Shown here: one piece after another, positions 1-6,397 of the stretch
How positions within the stretch are numbered: position 1 is the first letter of the stretch
Layout of the letters: each line of letters begins with the position of its first letter
Assembly (NCBI GenBank): GCA_024710535.1
Contig: JANJUO010000598.1
Coordinates: forward strand, 1 to 8,496
Length of the DNA: 8,496 nt
Source: a bacterium
Lineage (GTDB): Bacteria; Bacteroidota; Ignavibacteria; Kapaibacteriales; UBA2268
Direction of reading: 5' to 3'
Translations under genes and position numbers: made by a program
The notes under the pieces: generated by a model
What the model saw: only the letters and a program-made list of their open reading frames with translations
Databases searched by the model: none
Told to the model about the DNA's origin: nothing

Positions 1-234
1 CCTATTCCCACCATCAACGCCGTAGGTGTTGAATATGAAATTGAAATATGCAATTATCCAGAGATTGTTTTTTTACGAAAAAACATAATTGCATTCTACC
101 AACAGGTCGCAATTACGTTGCTAAACCCAATCCCCGAAACCCAATTCCTTTCACAATTAACTCAATATATTGCTAAACCCATCTTTTCATATTCATTCGC
201 GTTCAAAATGCTGAATTTCTTGAATGTTGATTAA
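1..234 (+). CDS. 3' end of an unrecognised protein (5' partial)
   Basis: Frame 1 is open from the first base to a TAA at 232-234, giving 77 residues of a C-terminal end. The other two plus frames hit stops within about 30 bases, and all three minus frames are also interrupted, so this frame is the best coding candidate. The peptide is mixed hydrophobic and ends in FLNVD. I see no signature motif and do not recognise the family. The first ~180 bases look slightly richer in C (several CCC, ACC and ATC codons) than the strongly AT-biased genes downstream, but the stretch is too short to argue for transfer. The protein begins outside the window. The 86-bp gap that follows, with a candidate promoter, suggests it is not part of the downstream operon. 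Confidence 0.6.
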   Translation, partial: PIPTINAVGVEYEIEICNYPEIVFLRKNIIAFYQQVAITLLNPIPETQFLSQLTQYIAKPIFSYSFAFKMLNFLNVD

Positions 235-258
235 TTAATTCTAAAATTTTATTAATTA
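232..258 (+). terminator. AT-only inverted repeat after the upstream stop, possible weak terminator
   Basis: TAATTAAT at 232-239 and ATTAATTA at 251-258 are exact reverse complements separated by an 11-base loop that itself contains AAAATTTT. The left arm includes the stop codon of the upstream gene. The stem is 8 bp and made only of A and T, so it would be unstable, and the following sequence is only moderately T-rich. It could end the upstream transcript weakly, or be a chance palindrome in AT-rich DNA. Confidence 0.25.
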
Positions 259-261
259 TTG

Positions 262-292
262 TTTGCTGTTTCATTGAAATTCAATAATTTAG
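262..292 (+). promoter_or_regulatory. Candidate Bacteroidota-type promoter for the STAS/ABC operon
   Basis: TTTG at 262-265 is followed after 19 bases by TAATTTAG at 285-292. This matches the known Bacteroides-type arrangement TTTG-N19-21-TAnnTTTG with one mismatch in the -7 element. Transcription would start near 298-302, leaving a leader of about 20 nt that contains AAGG at 309-312, eight bases before the ATG at 321. The site lies in the only sizeable gap before a run of five tightly packed genes, which is where an operon promoter is expected. No good sigma70-type TTGACA/TATAAT pair is visible. The call depends on the organism being of that phylum, which is itself a guess. Confidence 0.35.
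273..285. repeat. Perfect 13-bp palindrome in the promoter spacer, possible operator
   Basis: ATTGAA-A-TTCAAT is an exact inverted repeat with 6-bp arms around one central base. It sits inside the spacer and touches the first base of the candidate -7 element. A second perfect 8-bp palindrome, AGAATTCT, lies at 291-298. The placement would suit a dimeric regulator, but short palindromes are common in AT-rich DNA and no second copy is apparent elsewhere in the window. Confidence 0.2.
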
Positions 293-320
293 AATTCTGA
301 TTAACATTAAGGCAAAAAAT

Positions 321-1535
321 ATGCTTGATTATCTTTTTAAACAAGAGGAAAGCACCACTTTTGTTTATTTGAAAGGGAGAATTGACGGGATTACTTCACC
401 TGAACTGCAATCTGCATTCAGTAAATCAATTTTGGAGGGCAACAGATTATTTGTTCTTGATCTTGCTGAAGTAAATTATGTTAGTAGTGTTGGTATTAGA
501 GTTTTTATGAGTTTGCGAAAGGAACTCGACTCTGCTGGTGGAAAAATGGCTTTTCTTGGGGTAACTCCTTCTATTAAAGAAATTTTTAAGATTTCCGGCT
601 TTTTGAGGATTTTTCAATTTGTAAATGATATTAGCGAATTGAATTTCACTGCCGGCACTGCAAAATCTGTATCAAATGTAATTGAAAAAGAAAGTAATGA
701 ATTCAAATTCAAGATCAAAGAAAATCCTAATGTTACAAAAGGTACTTTTTCTGCAATTGGAAAAATGGAGCCATTTTTGACCTCTGATTATTCCGATTCT
801 GATGTTGTTAAAATTGGGAATAATATTGAATTTGGCTTGGGCTTGGCTACCGCAGGAGATAATTTCAATGATTTCAACAAATTTTTTGGCGATTCCTTAT
901 TGATCAATAACAATTTATTTTGGTATCCTGCTGTAAAAAATCCAACGGTTGATTATATGATTTCAAGCGAAAATTCTTTCAATAAACAATTTCTTAACGG
1001 AATGGGATTTTCCGGCAAATTTTCAAAAATTATTTTTGCTGAATCGAAAAATGAATCTTCCGAAATTGGCAATTTTTTCAGTGAAATAGCATCGATGATT
1101 GATAGTACTGTTTTTTGCATTGTAATGATATTCGAAAGCAAAGGTTTATGGGGAATGAATATCAAAAAAGTTCCTTTCGGAGAAAACAAACCGCAAAACA
1201 ATAATGATGATATTTTTGATGAGAAAAACTTTGCCGAGTGGTTCAATTTTCCAATGGAGCCCGAATGGAATCATCATCTTGTTGCCGGAGCTGCAGTTTA
1301 CAACAAGACAAAATCACAATATCCGAAATTGAAAAATTTCTTCCCAAATAACACAAATTTCCATACGCATTGCGTTGTTTATGAACGAGGTTTTATGAAT
1401 AATGATATCAATCTTTTCGAAAAAGAAGTGAATAGAATAACAACTGAATTAAATCCTTTGAGAGTTTTTCATTTGCTTGGAAATTCGAGCTTCAAGAAAG
1501 TAATGGCAGGTATAATAATTCCGGAGATTAAATAA
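321..1535 (+). CDS. STAS-domain protein with a large uncharacterised C-terminal domain
   Basis: Residues 1-108 form a STAS domain of the anti-sigma-factor-antagonist type: the pattern FVYLKGRIDGIT, then LDLAEVNYVSSVGIRVF at about 46-62. Aligned with SpoIIAA, Ser56 (second Ser of VSSVG) falls at the position phosphorylated in that family, so partner-switch control is possible. After a polar linker (about 109-142) comes a domain of some 260 residues (143-404) that I cannot name. Landmarks are FGLGLATAGDNF at 171-182 and FWYPAVKNPTVDYMI at 200-214. I have a loose, unverified memory of similar extensions on other STAS proteins. No membrane helix or signal peptide is evident, so it is probably cytoplasmic. 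The start is supported by AAGG eight bases upstream. The stop TAA overlaps the next ATG by one base (TAATG), indicating translational coupling to the transporter gene. By analogy with the STAS protein MlaB, which is a subunit of an ABC transporter, it may act on the ATPase; this is inference. Confidence 0.8.
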   Translation: MLDYLFKQEESTTFVYLKGRIDGITSPELQSAFSKSILEGNRLFVLDLAEVNYVSSVGIRVFMSLRKELDSAGGKMAFLGVTPSIKEIFKISGFLRIFQFVNDISELNFTAGTAKSVSNVIEKESNEFKFKIKENPNVTKGTFSAIGKMEPFLTSDYSDSDVVKIGNNIEFGLGLATAGDNFNDFNKFFGDSLLINNNLFWYPAVKNPTVDYMISSENSFNKQFLNGMGFSGKFSKIIFAESKNESSEIGNFFSEIASMIDSTVFCIVMIFESKGLWGMNIKKVPFGENKPQNNNDDIFDEKNFAEWFNFPMEPEWNHHLVAGAAVYNKTKSQYPKLKNFFPNNTNFHTHCVVYERGFMNNDINLFEKEVNRITTELNPLRVFHLLGNSSFKKVMAGIIIPEIK

Positions 1536-4372
1536 TGGAACTATGGTTTGGCGCTTTAAATCTTGGAATTTTATACTCTTTGATGGCAATTGGATCATTA
1601 TTGACATATAAAATTCTGAATTTTGCAGATATAACAGTTGATGGATCGTTCACAACCGGTGCCGCAGTAGCCGCAATTTTGATTACAATGGGTGTAGATC
1701 CTTCGCTATCTCTGATAATTGCATTTTTTGCCGGAATGATTACTGGTATTGCAACGGGAATTGTTTATACTTGGCTTAGAATTTCCGGTTTGCTTGCCGG
1801 TATTTTGGTTATGATTGGTTTATATTCGATAAATTTGCATGTAATGGGGAAATCAAATGTTCCTCTTTTGCAATTTCCAACTGTTTTTAATTATTTCGAT
1901 CCATATAATCCCGGTTTGGCAAATGAAGTTTGGTATTTTGTATGTCTTTCGGTTTTTGGGGCAATTGCTTGGACGGCAACAGTACTTTTTCTCAAGACTG
2001 ATTTAGGTTTAACACTTCGTTCCACAGGCAATAATCCGGAAATGTCGAAAGCAACCGGCGTCAATGTTGATTTTATTTACATATTAGGATTGGCAATTTC
2101 GAATGGATTAGTAGCGTTAGCCGGTGGATTTGTTGCTCAATATCAAGGATTTGCTGATATTCAAATGGGAATCGGTACATTGATGGTTGGTTTGGCATCA
2201 GTTATTATCGGCGAAACAGTTTTCAAAAGCAAATCATTATCAATAATGGTATTTAGTGCAATTGTTGGCTCAATTCTATATAGATTGATTATTGCCGGCG
2301 CCTTATATGCAGGTATGAATCCAATTGATTTGAAATTATTGACTTCAGTTTTTGTTTTATTAACATTATTCCTTTCGAAAGTATCCAATGATAGAAATCA
2401 AATGCAGAAATTTAAAAAAAATTTCAAATGGATAGCAATCGGATTGGTTTCAATTTTGCTAATTTCAGTATCATATTTTCTATATGATAGTTCACCACAA
2501 AAGAAATCGCAAAGCAAAGTCTATAAAATTGCAATTGTTCAATTTGCCGAAAACGGACTTTTGGACGTTACAAGACTTGCTTTTCTTGAAGAATTGAAAA
2601 ATTTGAAGTATATTGATGGCGAAAATGCAAAAATTGTTTATCGAAATGCTCACGGCGATATTGCTACTGTAAATCAAATACTTGATGAAATCGAATCAGG
2701 CGGATATGATATTGTTCTCACAATTTCTACTCCGGTTACTCAAGCGGCAATAAAAAAATTAACAAAAACTCCGATAATTTTTGCAACTGTTGCAAATCCT
2801 TTCATAATTGGTGCCGGCACAAGCGATAGGGATCATTTGCCAAATGTAACCGGTGTTTATGGCTGGGTTGAGGCGGATAGTTTGCTCCAATTAACAAAGT
2901 CATTTGTTCCAAACTTAAAAAATGCAGGATTGCTTTATGATCCCGGGCAATCGAATTCAGTGTTTAATTACGATATGATGAAAAAAGCAATTGCAAATGA
3001 TGGTAAAGTTAAATTGCAGGCAATGACAATCAATTCTTCTTCGGAAGTTCAGCAAGCGGCTCAAACAATTGCCGAGAAAAATATTCAAGCATTTATCCTA
3101 ACACCGGATAATATTGTTTATTCTGCATTTGATGCAATTGCAAAAGTTAGTCTTCATAAGAAAATACCTACATTTTTGGCTGATGTCGAGAGGTTGAAAG
3201 ATGGCGCGTTCGGTGTTTATGGACACGATTATACTGCCAGCGGAATCCAAGCCGCAAGAATGTTGAGGAGAATTTTGAATGGAGTCAATCCAAAAAGTAT
3301 TCCATTCGAAAAATATAATTCCATCGTTAAGGGAATTAATCTTAAGACTGCAAAATTGATGAATATTCCTGTTAAACCAGAGCAGTACAGCGATTTCAAT
3401 TATATAATTAAAGAAGATGGAACAATTATCGACAAAACTTTAAAGCATGAATTTCTTTCAAATAAGAATACTTCAAAAAAAGTTGCTCTATTTATGTTTA
3501 GCGAAAGCAAGCCTTTGATGGACTCTCGTGATGGATTTATTGCAAAAGTGAAAGAGCTCGGACTTGAAAAAAAATACAATTTGATTATTGATGAAAAAAA
3601 TGCACAAAATGATTATGCAATCGGGCAATCTGTTGCAAATGATATTGTTAGAAGCAAATATGATTATATTGTTACATTCTCTACAATTGCTCTACAACTT
3701 TGTGCCAAAGCAAATACCGAAATACCTCATATTTTTGGTACTGTTACAGATCCTTTTGTTGCCGGAATTGCAAAAACAAAAGCCGATCATCAGAAAAATA
3801 TTACAGGAATATCCACTTTTCAGCCAATTGAATCTACATTGAAACTTATGAGAAAAGTTTTTCCAAACGCAAAAACTATTGGTATGGTTTGGAATCCTGC
3901 AGAAGCAAATTCCGAAGCCTGTACAGAGAGAACAAGAATATTTGCAAAGAAATTCGGATTTGAATTAGTTGAGGCAAATGCTACAAATGCAAACGAAGTC
4001 CATGAAGCTGTTAAATCATTACTTGGAAAAAAGATTGATATTTTCTTTACTTCGGGCGATGTTACTGTTTCGCTTGCGGTGAATTCTGTTGCAAAATTAC
4101 TTGCAGATAAAAATATTCCCTACTTCACAAATACCTTTTCTGATGTTGAAAGTGGTGCTTTTATGACAGTTGGAGCAGATTATCAAGAAGTTGGTGCCGA
4201 AACTCTTAATATATTGATTCGCGTGTTGGATGGAGAAAAAACAGAAAATATCTCAATTGAGAATTTTATGCCAGAGAAAATTTATTTCAATAAAGCACTT
4301 GCCGAAAAAATGAAAATCCAGGTGTCGGATGAAGTTCTTAAATCAGTTTCAAAAGTAAGGACAAATTTATGA
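1535..4372 (+). CDS. ABC permease fused to two tandem substrate-binding domains (COG4120-COG2984-COG2984)
   Basis: A 945-residue fusion. Residues 1-283 are a BPD_transp_2/LivH-like permease with about nine hydrophobic segments. The motif LNFADITVDGSFTTGAA (28-44) and the cytoplasmic loop TDLGLTLRSTGNNPEMSKATG (155-175, listed here only as landmark residues T155-G175) are typical of the COG4120 family. A basic stretch (KVSNDRNQMQKFKKNFK, 282-298) precedes one more helix (299-317); the positive-inside rule then puts everything after it outside the membrane. Residues 330-625 and 648-932 are two ABC_sub_bind (PF04392/COG2984) domains, with matching landmarks: ST at 398-399 and 716-717, TVANPF at 418-423 and TVTDPF at 736-741, NVTG and NITG, PGQSNS and PAEANS. 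Neither has its own signal peptide. In known members (for example streptococcal TrpXYZ) permease and binding protein are separate. A permease dimer would carry four binding domains. Characterised relatives import aromatic amino acids, but the ligand here is unknown. GGAG at 1523-1526 serves as ribosome binding site. The stop overlaps the ATPase start (ATGA). Confidence 0.9.
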   Translation: MELWFGALNLGILYSLMAIGSLLTYKILNFADITVDGSFTTGAAVAAILITMGVDPSLSLIIAFFAGMITGIATGIVYTWLRISGLLAGILVMIGLYSINLHVMGKSNVPLLQFPTVFNYFDPYNPGLANEVWYFVCLSVFGAIAWTATVLFLKTDLGLTLRSTGNNPEMSKATGVNVDFIYILGLAISNGLVALAGGFVAQYQGFADIQMGIGTLMVGLASVIIGETVFKSKSLSIMVFSAIVGSILYRLIIAGALYAGMNPIDLKLLTSVFVLLTLFLSKVSNDRNQMQKFKKNFKWIAIGLVSILLISVSYFLYDSSPQKKSQSKVYKIAIVQFAENGLLDVTRLAFLEELKNLKYIDGENAKIVYRNAHGDIATVNQILDEIESGGYDIVLTISTPVTQAAIKKLTKTPIIFATVANPFIIGAGTSDRDHLPNVTGVYGWVEADSLLQLTKSFVPNLKNAGLLYDPGQSNSVFNYDMMKKAIANDGKVKLQAMTINSSSEVQQAAQTIAEKNIQAFILTPDNIVYSAFDAIAKVSLHKKIPTFLADVERLKDGAFGVYGHDYTASGIQAARMLRRILNGVNPKSIPFEKYNSIVKGINLKTAKLMNIPVKPEQYSDFNYIIKEDGTIIDKTLKHEFLSNKNTSKKVALFMFSESKPLMDSRDGFIAKVKELGLEKKYNLIIDEKNAQNDYAIGQSVANDIVRSKYDYIVTFSTIALQLCAKANTEIPHIFGTVTDPFVAGIAKTKADHQKNITGISTFQPIESTLKLMRKVFPNAKTIGMVWNPAEANSEACTERTRIFAKKFGFELVEANATNANEVHEAVKSLLGKKIDIFFTSGDVTVSLAVNSVAKLLADKNIPYFTNTFSDVESGAFMTVGADYQEVGAETLNILIRVLDGEKTENISIENFMPEKIYFNKALAEKMKIQVSDEVLKSVSKVRTNL

Positions 4373-5178
4373 TAAAGATAACAAATTTGCATAAAAAATT
4401 CAACGAAGGAACTTTTGATGAAGTTTACGCACTTCGAGGTATTGATGTTGAAATCAAAGATGGCGATTTTATAACAATTATCGGAACAAATGGTTCTGGA
4501 AAATCCACTTTGCTAAATGCAATATCAGGATCATTTATTGCTGATAAAGGCAAAATTGAAGTCAAAAACAAGGATGTAACCAAAAAACCGGACTTCAAAC
4601 GAGCAAAATATATTGCCAGAGTTTTTCAGAATCCTTTCTTGGGAACTGCTCCCGGAATGACAATTGCTGAAAATCTACATTTAGCAAATATGCGTGGCAA
4701 ATCTCGCAAATTATGGATATCGCTTGATAACAAACATAAAGCATTTTATCGTGAACAAATTGCACTTTTGGAAATGCAGTTGGAAGATAGAATGAACAAC
4801 GTTATTGGAACTCTTTCAGGTGGTCAACGTCAGGCAATTACCTTGCTGATGTCCGTTATTCAAAAGCCGGATGTCTTACTTTTGGATGAGCATACAGCCG
4901 CATTGGATCCGAAATCTGCGGCACAGCTGATACGATTAACAAAAATGTTTATCGAAAGAGACAAACTAACCACTATAATGATTACTCATAGTATGCAACA
5001 GGCGATCGAGTTAGGAAATAGAACAATTATGATGCACAAAGGTAAAATTATCGAAGAAATCACAATCAAGGAGAAAGCAATGTATAACGTTGATGATTTG
5101 CTGGATAAATTTGCAAACATAAGAAAGATTGAAAAATTGACTCCAGAATTATTAAATGAATTTAGAAATAATTATTAA
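4369..5178 (+). CDS. ABC transporter ATP-binding protein, partner of the permease fusion (COG1101-like)
   Basis: A complete nucleotide-binding subunit of 269 residues. Visible motifs are Walker A GTNGSGKST (39-47), the Q-loop glutamine in VFQNP (Q87), signature LSGGQ (149-153), Walker B VLLLDE (169-174, catalytic Glu174), D-loop ALDP (178-181) and H-loop His207 in ITHSM. The DEHTAALDP run is characteristic of the COG1101 ATPases that partner COG4120 permeases. It would energise the upstream fusion from the cytoplasmic face as a homodimer. The start codon overlaps the permease stop by four bases (ATGA), and AAGGA at 4358-4362 fits as a ribosome binding site, so the two subunits are probably translated in step. 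All catalytic residues are present, so the transporter should be active. A C-terminal tail of about 35 residues after the core is charged and of unknown role. Confidence 0.92.
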   Translation: MIKITNLHKKFNEGTFDEVYALRGIDVEIKDGDFITIIGTNGSGKSTLLNAISGSFIADKGKIEVKNKDVTKKPDFKRAKYIARVFQNPFLGTAPGMTIAENLHLANMRGKSRKLWISLDNKHKAFYREQIALLEMQLEDRMNNVIGTLSGGQRQAITLLMSVIQKPDVLLLDEHTAALDPKSAAQLIRLTKMFIERDKLTTIMITHSMQQAIELGNRTIMMHKGKIIEEITIKEKAMYNVDDLLDKFANIRKIEKLTPELLNEFRNNY

Positions 5179-5183
5179 GAAAA

Positions 5184-6395
5184 ATGGCTCATTATATAAG
5201 TAAAGATTTTGTTCATCAGGGTTGCGGATTGATTCTCAATCCTGATGAAGTTTGGAATTTTATTCCATACTCAGTTCAAAAAAATATCAAAAAAGCAATT
5301 CGTAATAATGTAAGAATTGAAAAAGTTAGTGGTAATAGCGATGATATTGAAATTTTGCGTTTGATGTGGTATGATTATAACGACCCAAATATGCCCACAA
5401 ATCTAAATGAAAATGAATTTATGTTTATAGCATATAATGAAGAAAACGAAGCAATTGGTGCGGTAATTTTATTACCCGTTGGCAATCATCTTTTTCTTAA
5501 TAATTTGGCAGGGAGCAAAAAAGGAAAATCATTGGGAATTCAAGATTATCTGCTGTGGCATTGTGTTAATTACTTCAAAGATAGTGTATTCAAGTATATC
5601 GATGTTGGTGTTTCATACAGACCTATGCTTTATAATTTTTTTAAGAAATGGCAAACAATTGCATATCCTGTTATATTTAATAAACCAGAATATACAATCA
5701 AAATCAGTGATAAGCCATTCAATACCTCGATTTACAAAAATCCAACCGAAAATTATGAATTCGAAGCATTGGAATTACTCAAAAAATTATTTCAATCAGA
5801 AAAAATTACTTTCATTCCGAACAAACTATATGCAGAATCAATTTTGAATGAATTGGGATTTGAAGTAATTAATAATTCATTAAATTTTTTTGATAATAAA
5901 ATTGAAACTCCATTTTATATTGAATTAAACAGATTATTTTCTGTGCAGTTTGGCTGTATTTTGGTTAATTTGGAAATTAATGATTCGGATATTTGGAACA
6001 AATTTCATTGCTTAGATGTTTATAAAAGGCAATTTACATTCTCAACAATTTATCAAGAAATCAATACTTTCGAGAAGCTTATAGAGAAAAGGATTGAGAA
6101 TTATAAAAAATTTGAAGACTATTTTTTGATTGAAGACATTTCGGCAGTCAGTAAAGATATGAATATTCCGGAATTTTTCTATTTTTATCATCATTTGAAT
6201 GAAAAATACCATAATAAACTAATAGAATTTGAAATTCAGCATTTTTATGATGAGAAAAAAGCAATCATAGGTTTGCCAGTTCATCAGAATATTAGTATGG
6301 AACAAATTGAATATATATATGCAATATTTAGGGGAATTCTAAATTTATGCAGTGAATGGGAACATACGGATAATTATAAGGAATTTAAGATTTAA
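5184..6395 (+). CDS. GNAT/FemAB-like protein with a degenerate DegT-aminotransferase-like C-terminal half
   Basis: A 403-residue protein with two apparent halves. Residues about 1-180 resemble the FemAB/acetyltransferase-6 branch of the GNAT superfamily: NIKKAIRNNVRIEKV (34-48), a central strand AIGAVILLPVGNHLFLNNLAG (landmarks A90-G110), then YIDVGVSYRPMLYNFFKKW (138-156), which matches the usual 'D-G-S...FF..' end of that fold. Residues about 190-385 resemble pieces of DegT/DnrJ/EryC1/StrS aminotransferases: FEALELLKKLF and FIPNKLYAESILNELGFEV (like the N-terminal part of that fold), FTFSTIYQEINTFEKLIEKR (284-303) and IIGLPVHQNISMEQIEYI (361-378), which closely resembles the DegT C-terminus. 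The segment that should carry the PLP lysine is missing, and the half is about 200 residues against about 370 for the family, so it should not be an active aminotransferase. It starts 5 bp after the ATPase stop with no clear Shine-Dalgarno. The substrate is unknown. The fold assignment of both halves comes from reading motifs by eye. Confidence 0.6.
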   Translation: MAHYISKDFVHQGCGLILNPDEVWNFIPYSVQKNIKKAIRNNVRIEKVSGNSDDIEILRLMWYDYNDPNMPTNLNENEFMFIAYNEENEAIGAVILLPVGNHLFLNNLAGSKKGKSLGIQDYLLWHCVNYFKDSVFKYIDVGVSYRPMLYNFFKKWQTIAYPVIFNKPEYTIKISDKPFNTSIYKNPTENYEFEALELLKKLFQSEKITFIPNKLYAESILNELGFEVINNSLNFFDNKIETPFYIELNRLFSVQFGCILVNLEINDSDIWNKFHCLDVYKRQFTFSTIYQEINTFEKLIEKRIENYKKFEDYFLIEDISAVSKDMNIPEFFYFYHHLNEKYHNKLIEFEIQHFYDEKKAIIGLPVHQNISMEQIEYIYAIFRGILNLCSEWEHTDNYKEFKI

Positions 6396-6397
6396 AA

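Noticed and set aside
235..320. A riboswitch or T-box leader controlling the importer.
   Set aside because: The gap is only 86 bp, very AT-rich, and shows no T-box, anti-terminator or aptamer-like stems with G+C content.
2397..2525. A missed gene boundary: permease and binding proteins as separate genes joined by a sequencing error.
   Set aside because: The frame is continuous through a coherent basic segment and a transmembrane helix that gives a sensible topology, and no in-frame start with a ribosome binding site or signal peptide precedes the first binding domain.
3588..3842. An 84-codon plus-strand frame inside the permease fusion.
   Set aside because: It lies wholly within the second binding domain in another frame, has low-complexity Leu/Gln-rich content and no motif; it is a shadow of the real gene.
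6014..6032. A 19-base stretch resembling the Tn5/Nextera mosaic end; it encodes DVYKRQ, the peptide typical of adapter contamination.
   Set aside because: The DNA differs from the mosaic end at four positions, all third codon positions. A real adapter remnant would match exactly. The frame runs through it without disturbance, so coincidence is the simplest reading, although it is a striking one. Raw reads across this site would settle it.
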